Shown: piece after piece, positions 1-9,636 of the stretch
How positions within the stretch are numbered: position 1 is the first letter of the stretch
Layout: every line of letters starts with the position of its first letter
Assembly (NCBI GenBank): GCA_949751835.1
Contig: CATKHK010000099.1
Location: forward strand, 87,950-151,949
Origin: Blepharisma japonicum
Lineage: Eukaryota > Ciliophora > Heterotrichea > Heterotrichida > Blepharismidae
Direction of reading: 5' to 3'
DNA length: 64,000 nt
The notes under the pieces: model-generated
Told to the model about the DNA's origin: nothing
The model's input: the letters and a program-made list of their open reading frames with translations, nothing else
Databases searched by the model: none
Position numbers and translations under genes: made by a program

Positions 1-481
1 ATGATACTCCTTTCCAATTAAGCCCTACAATGCTGGCCCAATCAGTTCGGCTTGTATAGATTCCGACACTTTGGCCTAAACTTTTAAGTGTATTTGCCAA
101 CGTAGTTATAAATGCTTGATTAGTTTGCACATTACTAGACCATTGATAAGTTTCCACATCAATTCATATTGACTGATATTCTTGGCCTTTAAGAGCTGTA
201 ACTAAATCTTGAGCTTGTTGTGCTGGATTTCCACAAGTAAAGCATGGGAACATATAGACACCAACAGTTAAAAAGGCGTTTCGAGCGTTTTGGATGTTTT
301 GTATAACGTTAGGGTCCACTTTTCCAGTACTCATGTATCCTCTAACTATTGCAGATTGGACTTGATATTCCGCAATGCAATACCATTGAGTAAAAGAGCC
401 TAGATCGGCTGTATCAACAGCTTGTGAAGACTGCGCAACGATAATTGAAAAAGCTAAAATTAGTAAAGCTTTACCTTTCAT
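1..481 (-). CDS. GH25-family lysozyme, secreted (C-terminus cut by window edge)
   Basis: The start is the ATG at 481-479 and the frame runs off the window at base 1. The N-terminus is a hydrophobic signal peptide (about 20 residues) followed by a mature region with VDTA. The frame crosses a TGA at 166-164 that sits exactly at the Trp of the WIDVE motif, so it is read as Trp. GH25 enzymes (known) are muramidases that cut peptidoglycan between MurNAc and GlcNAc with the Asp and Glu of a DxE motif; both are present here. In a bacterivorous ciliate a food-vacuole digestive role is likely (inference). It is closest to the copies at 1972-2604 and 3314-3946. The start is preceded by CACTGGTGAATAAAT, shared with most of the array. 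Confidence 0.88.
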
Positions 482-713
482 ATTTATTCACCAGTGACGA
501 TATTGGCATTATTTATTTAAGATCCTATTTCAGTATTAAATAAAGGTGATTTTTCTGATCATGGCTGACATGATTTTTTACTATTAATTAAGGTTTTCGA
601 GCAAACAAAAGAGTGTTAAGGAAAAATAGTTTTATAAGTTCATTATATAAATAATTTATCACTAAGAAGAATAAAAAATCTTATGTATATCCAATTATTT
701 AGGAATATCGATT
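482..713. other. intergenic spacer in lysozyme array
   Basis: AT-rich spacer between the first and second lysozyme genes. It contains the 5' leader of the gene ending at 481, including the shared TGGTGAATAAAT element directly before the ATG. I see no other gene. Confidence 0.6.
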
Positions 714-1343
714 TTAAGACCAATCCAACCCTACGCTAATTCCACAAAGGGTGCTTGAAGCGTTATATTGCTTTAGCGCAGGAGCTGTCCATCCAGAAAA
801 AGCTTGAAAATCACTGAAGCTTGCAACATTGTTATTATGATAATACCACAAAGGCAAATTTGAATAATATTCATAGTTACCCATGATATTTCCCCAATCG
901 CTACTATTTGTGTAGATCCCGGCATTTTTACCAAGAGTTAAAATTGAATTTGCCAAGCTCTCTAAAAAGAGTTGATTATTATAAGCTATATTTGACCATT
1001 GACTACCTTGGATCGCAATCCAAACTTTTCCATACTTTTGACCTCTAAGAGAATCTATTAAAACTGTGGCCTGGCCCTGAGCATTACCACAAGAAAAACA
1101 AGGATAAAGAATAACATCAACCTGCTTTTGGCCGCCAGCAATTGCATTTTTTATATTTTGTATGGCGTTCGGGTCCAAAAGTCCTACACTCTGGTACCCT
1201 CTTACAATGGCATATGTTCTTCCTAAGCCTGCTAAGCATTTCCAAGCACTACTAGACACCAAATTTGAAGAATCTGTGCCTAATGTTGTGCTTACTGCTA
1301 TAGCAGCAGAGAGAAACAGCACAAAAAGTGATCGAAACTTCAT
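714..1343 (-). CDS. GH25-like lysozyme paralogue with both catalytic acids replaced
   Basis: 209 residues, the same length as the active-looking paralogues at 4614 and 5555, with signal peptide (about 1-22), the N-terminal GTD (Asp24), the VRGYQS and FSCGN segments and the C-terminal GLDW. Where paralogues have WIDIE or WIDVE this protein has WIAIQ: Ala110 replaces the Asp and Gln112 replaces the Glu of the GH25 DxE motif. The frame is otherwise intact with a TAA stop, so it is probably a maintained non-catalytic protein (glycan binding or a decoy) rather than a fresh pseudogene; that is inference. Its leader has ATTGGTGAATAATAAAA before the ATG. It is more diverged from the array than the others. 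Confidence 0.85.
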   Translation of the reverse strand: MKFRSLFVLFLSAAIAVSTTLGTDSSNLVSSSAWKCLAGLGRTYAIVRGYQSVGLLDPNAIQNIKNAIAGGQKQVDVILYPCFSCGNAQGQATVLIDSLRGQKYGKVWIAIQGSQWSNIAYNNQLFLESLANSILTLGKNAGIYTNSSDWGNIMGNYEYYSNLPLWYYHNNNVASFSDFQAFSGWTAPALKQYNASSTLCGISVGLDWS

Positions 1344-1971
1344 TTTTATTATTCACCAATATCATTAAAATGAAAATCATTAGATCTTTTCATATCTGTT
1401 AGATATGAATTATAATTATAAAAATTTTGATCAAGAACAAAGGGAAATTAATTTTTGTTTAATTGAGATGCTTTGGTTAGTATTGATTATTAAGACAAAG
1501 GATTGTTAAATATTGGATTTTACTATTTCACTTGTATTAGGTTATCTAAACTAGCTGACTTATTACAGGCAAAAAATAATTATACTTTCATATTTTTCAC
1601 TAAAAATGACGTAATTAGATAATTAAACTTTTAGTGTCCTTTTCATTAGAAATTAAAATAATTAAAATTTATGCACTGAAGGGCAAAATTTTTTAGAGTG
1701 GTTAAATGATCTTTTTCATCCCAAATATGGGAAACTTTTAGTACTTTAAAAAACGTTTCCTTTTTATAAGAGCATAGAAGCAAGAGAATAAGCTAATTAA
1801 TCTTAAAAGAATGATAAGCTAATATCTTATAATAGTAATTTAAATTATTAGATTGCTAATTGTTTCTCAGTAATATGGCTTTTTACATTTAAAAGTATGT
1901 CAACTTAAGAAAACCTAAAAGATTTCTAATTAAAATCATAACGCATTAATATTTGTATTGAAGGTTTTATT
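1344..1971. other. intergenic spacer, no gene seen
   Basis: About 630 bases of AT-rich sequence in the lysozyme array. No open frame with family resemblance was found on either strand. Confidence 0.5.
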
Positions 1972-2604
1972 TTAAAGCCAATAATCAGAATTGACATAAA
2001 TCCCACAAGCAGATTTGGCTAGTCCATGATACTGTTTCATATTAGGCGTCTCCCACCCTCCAAATGGTTGGAAGTCATTGAAATTTTGTTGATAATTATA
2101 GTGGTAATACCAAAGGCTAGCCCATGATACTCCGCTCCAGTTAAGCCCTACAATGGTAGACCAGTCAGCTCTACTTGTATAAATTCCAACACTTTGGCCT
2201 AGACTTTTCAGTGTATTTGCTAATGTAGTTATAAAAGCTTGATTTGTTTGTACATTACTAGACCATTGGTAAGTTTCCACATCAATTCATATAGAATCGA
2301 TATCTTGGCCTTGAAGAGTGGCAACTAGATTTTGAGCTTGCTGTGCTGGGTTTCCACAAGGAAAGCATGGGAACATATAAACCCCAACTGTTAAAAATGC
2401 ATTAGAAGCATTTTGGATATTTTGCACAACATTAGGGTCTACATTTCCAGAGCTCATGTACCCTCTGACAATCGCAGACTGGATTTGATATTCGGCAATG
2501 CAATATCACTGACTAAAAGAGCCTAAGTCAGCTGTATCAACACTCTGTGAAGATTGCACTACAATAAATGCCAAAGCTAAAATCAGCAAAGTTTTACCTC
2601 TCAT
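1972..2604 (-). CDS. GH25-family lysozyme, secreted
   Basis: 210 residues from the ATG at 2604-2602 to a TAA at 1974-1972. Two in-frame TGA codons are read as Trp: one in the QWYC segment after the signal peptide, one in WIDVE. With these the protein lines up end to end with the paralogues. The signal peptide is about 20 residues; FPCFPCGNP and VGIYTSR segments follow; the C-terminus is VNSDYWL. The catalytic Asp and Glu of the DxE motif are retained. The leader carries CACTGGTGAATAAAT immediately before the ATG, as in the first gene of the array. Confidence 0.9.
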
Positions 2605-2737
2605 ATTTATTCACCAGTGATGATATTAGCATTATTTAAGATCCTATTTATAGCATTAAATAAAATAATTTTTTAATGATTGCTTGCTGTATTTTTTGGA
2701 TTCCCTAAGTAAAAACAATAGGAATATAGATTTAAAC
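2605..2737. other. 5' leader and spacer
   Basis: Leader of the lysozyme gene ending at 2604, similar over some 60 bases to the leader of the first gene (both contain TTAAGATCC-like text), which shows the duplication included upstream DNA. Confidence 0.45.
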
Positions 2738-2905
2738 ATCAACCTAACTCTATGCTAATTCCACAAAGATGCTTGAAGCGCTATATTGTTGTAACATTGG
2801 AATTGTCCATCCAGAAAAAGGCCGAAGATCACAGTAATTAGCTTAATTGTTATAATTATAATACCATAAAGTAATGCTTGAATAGTTGTAGCAGTCATAC
2901 CTTTT
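2738..2905 (-). pseudogene. relic of a lysozyme gene 3' end
   Basis: The plus strand here closely resembles the 3' end of the paralogue at 714-1343 (shared text such as GCTAATTCCACAAAG and TGTCCATCCAGAAAAAG). Only the part for the C-terminal 50 or so residues is recognisable, it is interrupted by stops and it lacks the rest of the gene. I read it as a dead fragment left by unequal exchange in the array. Confidence 0.7.
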
Positions 2906-3313
2906 CATATTTTTTACAAAAATGACGCAATTAGCTTAAATGTTTTTGTAGTTGAAGACTTGGATTAATTAGAAAGTTTTTTATATTTAAAGCAAAAATT
3001 AAACGAAATTCTTCTTCAAACATGAAAAATTTTATTATTTTAGAACTGGTTTTTATAAGAGCTTATATGCTAATTAATAAGCTAAATAAGAATTGAAATT
3101 CAGCCCGCAGGCTAAGCTATTAAGATGCAAATTGCAATTATAAATCTTTTAGGTAAGAGCATAAAGCTTGCTAATCCCTTATAATTTTTGTTAACCTATA
3201 TTGCATTTTTTTACTATTTGGAAAGTTTATAAAGCTTTTAGAAACCTTAAAAAGAACTTTTAATATTAAATTAATGAAAATTTATCATTCAATATTTGTA
3301 AGAAGGTTTTATT
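2906..3313. other. intergenic spacer, no gene seen
   Basis: AT-rich spacer downstream of the relic; nothing recognisable on either strand. Confidence 0.5.
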
Positions 3314-3946
3314 TTAAGCCCACCAATCAGAGTTAACATAAATCCCGCAAGAAGACATGGCTAACCCATGATACTGCTTTATATCAGCTGACGTCCATCC
3401 TCCAAATGGCTGGAAGTCATTGAAATTTTGTTGATTATCATAATTGTAATACCAAAGTCCAGCCCACGATACTCCGCTCCAGTTAAGCCCTACAATAGTA
3501 GACCATTCATCTCTGCTTGTGTAAATTCCAACGCTTTGGCCTAGACTTTTTAGTGTATTTGCCAATGTAGTTATAAAAGCTTGATTTGTTTGAAGATTGC
3601 TAGACCATAGATAACTTTCTACATCAATTCATATAGAATTATAAGTTTGGCCTTGAAGAGCGGTAACTAAAGTTTGAGCTTGCTGTGCTGGGTTTCCACA
3701 AGGAAAACATGGGAACATATAGACCGCGACATCTATATATGCACTAAAAGCATTTTGAATGTTTTGTATAACATTAGGGTCTACTTTTCCAGAACTCGTG
3801 TATCCTCTGACAATCGCAGCATTGACTCCTGATTGAAGAAAGCAACGCCACTGAGCATAAGAACCTAAATTAGCTGTATCAACCATCAGGTAAGACTGTG
3901 TTGCAGTAATTGCAAGAGCTAAAAGTATCAAAGTTTTACCTGTCAT
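3314..3946 (-). CDS. GH25-family lysozyme, secreted
   Basis: 210 residues from the ATG at 3946-3944 to TAA. One in-frame TGA is read as Trp in WIDVE. Signal peptide about 20 residues, then VDTANLGS, FPCFPCGNP and VGIYTSR; the C-terminus is VNSDWWA. The DxE catalytic pair is intact. It is closest to the genes at 1-481 and 1972-2604, forming one subfamily; the genes at 4614 and 5555 form the other. The leader has CACTGGCGAATAAAT before the ATG. Confidence 0.9.
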
Positions 3947-4613
3947 ATTTATTCGCCAGTGATGGTATAGATATTATTTTATTTCATATCTTATTTATAT
4001 AGCTCACAAAAGATAGTTTCTGATCACGACTGGAAACATTTTTTGTTACTAGTTTTTACCTGAACAAATTTATAACTATTTAAAAATTAATAAAAATAAA
4101 ATTTTTTATAATTTGTTGTATCAAAGATATAGAATAAAATAAAAAGAATTTAAATTAAATTTAATAAGAGGTTTTAATCGATTATTTCTTAGATAGAGGC
4201 TGACTGTATTTTATTTATTTTTTTATCTTTTGTTAGACAAAAAATCAGCTTATTTTGTTCATATTTTTTACCAAAATGACTTAATTAATCCATTTGCATG
4301 CATTTTATTATTAAAATATCAATTTAAGTCTAATATTTGCCTATTAAACTTGGACTTAAATACGTAAAATAACTGTTTATCAGTAGCCTGTCCTTACCAT
4401 CTCATCATGGAAGAAGATATTAAGTAAGGACTAAATTAGCCTTAAGACGAGAGGCAAAATGCATTAATCATAACGCGAGTCTGGCTCTAGCAACAGATTT
4501 TACATTATTTTGGCCAGAAATAAAAGTGTTGATAGTGTCAGAGTTACATAATTATAAAATTATATTGACTTATAAAGTTTTTTAAAAATATATCTAATTT
4601 AAATTCGTTTAGC
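3947..4613. other. intergenic spacer with a GC-richer, foldable island
   Basis: The stretch is AT-rich except for about 4380-4530, which is listed separately as a weak candidate RNA. No protein gene is seen. Confidence 0.5.
4380..4530. ncRNA. weak candidate non-coding RNA
   Basis: A GC-richer island in an AT-rich spacer. GTCCTTAC at 4390-4397 can pair with GTAAGGAC at 4424-4431 (8 bp), and a GCCT/AGGC hairpin follows. On the minus strand there is a box C-like ATGATGAG and, about 20 nt on, a CTGA box D-like element, but no complete C/D or H/ACA architecture. It does not match any RNA I recognise. Confidence 0.2.
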
Positions 4614-5243
4614 TTAATACCAATCGAGATCAACGCCAACTCCGCAAATGGTGCTAGACCCATTATACTGCTTCATAGCAGGGCTTTTCCAACCTCCGAA
4701 AGCAGTGAAATCGCTGAAGCTTGGGTTATTGTCATAATGAGCGTACCAAAGAGGTGCCCAGGAAACTCCACTCCAGCTGAGCCCTACAATGCTTTGCCAG
4801 TTATAGTAGCTTGTATAAATTCCGACATGTTGTCCAAGATTCTTAAGTGTATTAGCCATTGTTGTAATAAAAGCTTGATTAGAGGTTAAACTGCTTGACC
4901 ATTGATAAACTTCAATATCAATCCAAATCATTCCATAATTTTGACCTCTAATAGCGTCAACTAAAGCTGTAGCTTGTCCTGCTGGATTTCCACAGTTAAC
5001 ACAGGGGAAAAGATATACATCTACATCAGCTTGTCCTCCTGATCTTGCATTTTTAATGTTATTGACAACGTTAGGGTCAACTTGTCCGAAACTTTGATAT
5101 CCACGAATAATTGTGAATACTCTTGAGTTACTTTTCAAGCAGCTCCATTGGCTTGTAGATACAGCAGTTGATACATCAGTCCCCAAAGTGGCGTTTACAG
5201 TAATAACTGTAAGAGCTAAAATAATCAGTGCTTGCGACTTCAT
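4614..5243 (-). CDS. GH25-family lysozyme, secreted
   Basis: 209 residues with no in-frame TGA. Signal peptide ends near VNATLG; the N-terminal catalytic-site Asp is in GTDVS; WIDIE carries the DxE pair; FPCVNCGNP has the paired cysteines typical of this array; the C-terminus is VDLDWY. Very similar to the neighbour at 5555-6184, so these two are a recent duplicate pair. The start is preceded by TTGGTGAATAAAT. Confidence 0.92.
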   Translation of the reverse strand: MKSQALIILALTVITVNATLGTDVSTAVSTSQWSCLKSNSRVFTIIRGYQSFGQVDPNVVNNIKNARSGGQADVDVYLFPCVNCGNPAGQATALVDAIRGQNYGMIWIDIEVYQWSSSLTSNQAFITTMANTLKNLGQHVGIYTSYYNWQSIVGLSWSGVSWAPLWYAHYDNNPSFSDFTAFGGWKSPAMKQYNGSSTICGVGVDLDWY

Positions 5244-5554
5244 ATTTATTCACCAATTTTCTGAAGAATTAAAACATGAAATGGTATAATTCCACAAGGT
5301 TAATTAATAAAATTCAGACTGAATAGGGATATGCATTGATTGGTGGAGAAGGAAAAATAAGCAGTATAAATTTGGGGAATAAATAACTTTAAATTTTAAT
5401 TGTAAATTAAGATGGAGAGCTTAAGCTAAAAATATTAATTTTATGATAAATGCATGAAACTATGTAGATGCAGTTTTTATGATAAAAATAGAAATAATAA
5501 TGATTTCTGAGAGAATTTTATGCAGATTTAAGTTGAAATGATAATTAAGAAGCC
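5244..5554. other. intergenic spacer, no gene seen
   Basis: About 310 bases of AT-rich spacer between two lysozyme genes; only the leader element at its start is recognisable. Confidence 0.5.
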
Positions 5555-6184
5555 TTAGTACCAATCAAGATCAACGCCAACTCCGCAAATAGTGCTGGAT
5601 CCGTTGTATTGCTTCATAGCTGGGGTTTTCCATCCACCGAATGCTTGGAAATCACCGAAGCTTGGATTGTTGTCATAGTGAGCGTACCAAAGAGGTGCCC
5701 AGGAAACTCCACTCCAGCTGAGTCCTACAATACTTTGCCAGTTGTAGTAGCTTGTATAAATTCCAACGTGCTGTCCAAGGTTTTTAAGTGTATTAGCCAT
5801 TGTTGTGATGAATGCTTGGTTAGCAGTCAAACTGCTTGACCATTGATAAGTTTCAATATCAATCCAAATCATTCCATAATTTTGGCCTTTAATTGCACTA
5901 ACTAAAGATTCAGCTTGACCTGCTGGGTTGCCACAGCTAACACAAGGGAAAATATATACGTCTACATCAGCTTGTCCTCCTGCTCTTGCATTTTTAATGT
6001 TTTGCACAACGTTAGGATCAACTCTTCCTACGCTTTGGTATCCACGGATAATTGTGAATACTCTTGAATTACTTTTCAAGCAGCTCCATTCACTTGTTGA
6101 CACAGCAGTTGATACATCAGTGCCCAAAGTGGCGTTTACAGCAATGACTGCAAGAGCTAAAATAATCACCGATTGTGGCTTCAT
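5555..6184 (-). CDS. GH25-family lysozyme, secreted
   Basis: 209 residues. Signal peptide about 1-20, Asp23 in GTDVS, Asp109 and Glu111 in WIDIE as the presumed catalytic pair, FPCVSCGNP cysteines, C-terminus VDLDWY. This is the last (upstream-most) gene of the array. Unlike the other five, its leader lacks the TGGTGAATAAAT element and has an unrelated sequence before the ATG, so its promoter may have been replaced or be the divergent one. Confidence 0.92.
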   Translation of the reverse strand: MKPQSVIILALAVIAVNATLGTDVSTAVSTSEWSCLKSNSRVFTIIRGYQSVGRVDPNVVQNIKNARAGGQADVDVYIFPCVSCGNPAGQAESLVSAIKGQNYGMIWIDIETYQWSSSLTANQAFITTMANTLKNLGQHVGIYTSYYNWQSIVGLSWSGVSWAPLWYAHYDNNPSFGDFQAFGGWKTPAMKQYNGSSTICGVGVDLDWY

Positions 6185-6520
6185 ATTTATAAGGTAAAAG
6201 CATGGATAAAAGATGTGGAAATTTTACTATAAAAAAGAGGAGAATTCTTATAATTTCTCTTTACAAAATTCCTGCCAAAAATTTTTCCCCTATTAATTAG
6301 AGATTATTCAAAAATCAATTGCTGAATAATTTAATTTGATTTATATTATAATTGAAACAGAAATTTTTAATTATAAAAAGTAAGAAATTTAAATTTTTTT
6401 TGAGATTTTTAAAATTGTTTAAAATAAAGAACCTCCTCAAGCTTTTCTTTTAATATAAAAAATTTTACTTGATCCTTAATAATATCGTATAAATTTCTAT
6501 AAATTATTTTCAAAAATTAT
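6185..6520. other. intergenic spacer, no gene seen
   Basis: AT-rich spacer between the lysozyme array and the UBTD-like gene; long A and T runs only. Confidence 0.5.
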
Positions 6521-7201
6521 TTACCCTTCACTTTGCACTAGAGATGGCAAAAAAACATTCAGAACACTTTTATTTTGAAGCTTATAATTGCATAATAAAT
6601 CTCCATTCTTCAGCTCTTTCCCACTATAAAACATTCTTACAGCCTTTAGCTCAATTTTATGAGTATCTGCAAAGTAACTTTTAAGATTCTCTACTTTGTC
6701 AGAAGAATTCACAGTAGCTGTTAAATCTTTATCAAATTTTGGACATCTCAATGAAAGTTCTCATACTTCATTTCCTGCTAAAATCAATTGTGAAGATTTA
6801 GGCGTCCCATATTTCACAGGCGGATTGATTACAAAAGGAGGGAGATCATATCGATTTCCAAGAGCATCAAATGTAATTGACAGTGATCCTTCAAATAAAT
6901 TCATCCCAGCAGATTGAATTATCTGCTGTGCTGCACTAGCATCAGGCTCATCACAAGCCATTTTCAATGTTATTCAGCCAACAGGATCGCCAGTTACTCT
7001 TGTGTCCCAAAACTCTTCAATTTTTTTTTGAACCTCTTCCGGCGTGCATGAAGTTTCCCATGCAAGTGTTCGTTTGCAGCCTTTTCCGACTGTTTTATTT
7101 TCTATATAGAAAATACCATAAATACTTATCATGAAATTCCCAACTTTTTGAATTTTAATTCTGTCGCGACTAGAACTTTGACATGTGCATCCACCTCCCA
7201 T
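6521..7201 (-). CDS. UBTD1/UBTD2-like ubiquitin-domain protein, probably N-myristoylated
   Basis: One frame from the ATG at 7201 to TAA at 6523-6521 crossing two TGA (Trp) codons. The N-terminus MGGGCTC fits N-myristoylation plus palmitoylation, as in animal UBTD1 (begins MGNC). The UBTD domain is clear: NKTVGKG, EEFWDTR, then QQIIQSAG, DALGNRYDLP and INPPV. The C-terminal 75 residues read as a ubiquitin-like fold (KVENLK, FYSGKELKNGD). UBTD proteins (known) bind E2 enzymes of the ubiquitin system. A 15-nt in-frame intron is likely at 7102-7116 (GTATTTTCTATATAG on the coding strand); its removal brings MISIY next to ENKTVGKG and loses five unconserved residues. Length without it is 221. Confidence 0.88.
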
Positions 7202-7279
7202 TTGAAGATTAAACTTTTTATATATTTATCCATTTATGATAGAAATAATTACTTTCTGATTCCACCTATTATAGATAAA

Positions 7280-8008
7280 ATGATAAGGGTTGGAGCTAAA
7301 AGACCACGTGGAATTAAAGGTGTTAAAAATCCTGTCTATGATGGCTATAAAAATATTGATGTCACAAGTGGGAGCAATAATAAGCTGATTTCTCCAATAA
7401 CCAATGAGGTTGCGTATGCAAAAGAATTATCTCCATTAAAAGGCAATTTAAAGGTCGAAATTGATGGAATTTTATATGAAAATTTTGAAAATGCTTGGCA
7501 ATGCCAAAAAGTTTATAGAGAATTTGGCCACGCTGAAAAGAAAAATGGACGCTGGGTTGTGACCAAAAAATTCTTACAGTGGAGGAAAAAGTGGGCAAAA
7601 GTTAAAAAAGGCCATCGGCATATGCCAGGAGCTAGAAAATTAAAACCCATTGGAGCTTATTGGGATGGAGAAATTATCAGCTATAAAGACAGCAGAGAAT
7701 ATTATATAAACTTATATAGAAAATGTGTAGAAAATTTACCAAGTATCAGAATTATGACAGAAATGCTTGAAAATGGGGAAAATATTATGATACTTGGAGG
7801 TGATGGGCCGCCACTTAAATTTATTCCAAAAGGTAATAAAATGTCTCAGGAAGAACTGGCTGAGCATTGGTCTACTTTTCAAGATGCTTGGCCTGAAGGT
7901 GCAGAGGTTACACCAGAATTTTTAGCAGAGAGGAGAGAAGATGTCAATTATCCCTACGGTCATGAATATGTCGTAGCGAATATTTTATATGATAAGCTTA
8001 ATTATTAA
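7280..8008 (+). CDS. conserved protein of unknown family (242 aa)
   Basis: I chose the ATG at 7280 because the frame upstream runs into the shared leader with the divergent UBTD-like gene (78-nt gap). The protein is basic in the middle (WRKKWAKVKKGHRH) and has ordered-looking motifs: NIDVTSG, ELSPLKGN, NFENAWQCQKVY, GAYWDGE, ILGGDGPP and a C-terminal YPYGHEYVVANILYD. The NFENAWQ..K segment recalls the layout of NADAR/YbiA-type proteins (a Trp/Glu-rich helix after a loop), but that is only a loose resemblance and I do not assign a function. No signal peptide or membrane segment is visible. Confidence 0.75.
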   Translation: MIRVGAKRPRGIKGVKNPVYDGYKNIDVTSGSNNKLISPITNEVAYAKELSPLKGNLKVEIDGILYENFENAWQCQKVYREFGHAEKKNGRWVVTKKFLQWRKKWAKVKKGHRHMPGARKLKPIGAYWDGEIISYKDSREYYINLYRKCVENLPSIRIMTEMLENGENIMILGGDGPPLKFIPKGNKMSQEELAEHWSTFQDAWPEGAEVTPEFLAERREDVNYPYGHEYVVANILYDKLNY

Positions 8009-8352
8009 GACTACATAAGCGATTTTTTTTTCTGAAAAATAAATAAACTTACGGTATAGTTATATAAATAATCAATATTTTTAAACTTTAAAAATTTATT
8101 TTTTACAATAGTGCAGAATGTCAATGAAAATATCAAATTTTTTATATTCAAATTTTATTTTGAAATTCACAAAATTCTTGGATTTTTGTTAAAAATCAAT
8201 TAAAAATTAAGAAACCTTTGCAATTCTGAGTTAATTATTAAATTTTACTCCTATTGCTTAGTAAATCCAATTAAAGTAATAAATAATATGGATACGGTAA
8301 ATTAATTCGCCATTATTCAGAAACCAACTGATGGTAAATAATTTATTCAATT
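8009..8352. other. intergenic, nothing recognised
   Basis: AT-rich stretch with no plausible frame; the 5' leader of the cyclin gene occupies its right end. Confidence 0.5.
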
Positions 8353-9072
8353 ATGAATCCTCATTCTTTTCCTTCAACTGAAGATTTAAGAAGGTGCACT
8401 TCTTTTACGAGCAATATTGAGAAAGAATTTAATGAAGAAGAAGATCTTTTTCTTCTGATTCGTGGGGTCTCTATACTTATCCACTATCAAATCATTATTG
8501 ATATTGAACAAAACAAGCAAAATCTAGGCGATTCTACTTTCGATGAAGGAAAATATTTAAAAACTAAAAATTTCCCTCAGGAAAGAATTGATCAACTGAA
8601 GCAGGTGCCAAATGATATTATAGTGACAAAGTTTTTAGAAGCACTTTATAACGGAATTCAATGCAGTCCAGAATGCCTTATTATTTCACTGGTATATATA
8701 TATCAAATAATAAAAACTGACCGACTTTTCCTTCGAGAACTGACATGACGACCAATTATCCTTTGTGCGCTTTTTATCGCACATAAGGTATTTGACGATT
8801 TGCCTATGACAAATGCAGAATTATCCAGAATTTACCCATTTTTCACCTCCCACGAGCTTTGTGAGCTTGAGTCGAAATTCATGGACTTGATTAATTTTAA
8901 TTTGCACGTTTCTCCCAAGAAATACGCTCAGTTTTACATTGAGATTCATAGCATGTTCAGCGAAAGCAACACCAAGCCGCTTGGGAGGCTCTCAAAAGCC
9001 CAAAAACGAAGATTGGAGAATAAAACCAAAAATTTTGATAGGGAAAGCTGTGCAAGCATATTTTTAAGCTAA
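8353..9072 (+). CDS. cyclin, PHO80/cyclin Y-like
   Basis: 239 residues with one TGA read as Trp at 8746-8748. The cyclin box spans about 85-205. The Trp sits in ELTWRPI, followed by CALFIAHKVFDDL, and later FMDLINFNLHVSPKKYAQFY, the pattern of cyclin Y and yeast PHO80/PCL cyclins, where a Trp at this spot is usual. Such cyclins (known) activate PCTAIRE/Pho85-type kinases, often at membranes. The next gene starts only 15 nt after the stop, on the same strand. The N-terminal 80 residues are not conserved to my eye. Confidence 0.85.
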
Positions 9073-9087
9073 TTTAATTTATTCAAT

Positions 9088-9636
9088 ATGGGAATTTGTG
9101 AGTGTGTGCAAAGAAAAGCAAATTTGGCTAAAACTGAAGAAGAATTGAGAGGAGAAATGCTTGTGAAATATCTTAATCGGCTTGATCAAAATCCGTTGTT
9201 AGCTCAAATGCGTTTAAATGATATAAGTTGTTCGGTGCCTGATGAAGTGAGTGGTTATCAAGATTCAGGGGTTTATAATGAAGAATCTGTTGCTGATGAA
9301 TTATTAGTTACAGATGGACTTAGCAATTTAAAAAGAGTAAATGAGAGTTTTCAAAACCAGAAAACTGAAAATAATTTAGAAGCGCTGCTTTCACCTTTAA
9401 CTGCTTCATTTGAATATAACCCCGTAACTGAGTCAGATGCAAGGATCACTGTAAATAGAGATTTTTTGGAAAATATTGACGATGTTTTACTTGAAGAGTA
9501 TCAGTTTTCGAGTGAGTTTGGATCAAGTTATGAATATGGAGCTCCTCTGAGAGGAGCTTCTGTTTTTGCACCAAGAGAAAAGGAAAGTTTATCTAATAGA
9601 GGATCAGTTAGGACTAGTGAAAAAAATTCGGTTTAA
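9088..9636 (+). CDS. hypothetical acidic protein with MGICEC acylation motif
   Basis: 182 residues, not recognised. The N-terminus MGICECVQ fits N-myristoylation at Gly2 and palmitoylation at Cys4/Cys6. The rest is acidic and Ser/Asn-rich, probably disordered. It lies 15 nt after the cyclin gene; since cyclin Y-type cyclins work at membranes, a shared membrane role is possible but unproven. Confidence 0.7.
   Translation: MGICECVQRKANLAKTEEELRGEMLVKYLNRLDQNPLLAQMRLNDISCSVPDEVSGYQDSGVYNEESVADELLVTDGLSNLKRVNESFQNQKTENNLEALLSPLTASFEYNPVTESDARITVNRDFLENIDDVLLEEYQFSSEFGSSYEYGAPLRGASVFAPREKESLSNRGSVRTSEKNSV

Noticed and set aside
1-6184. Recent bacterial transfer of the lysozymes
   Set aside because: TGA-coded Trp, ciliate codon use and a tandem history argue that any transfer is old; only a phylogeny could show it.
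1162-6197. Plus-strand open frames across the lysozyme array
   Set aside because: They mirror conserved lysozyme coding sequence on the other strand and recur because the genes are duplicated.
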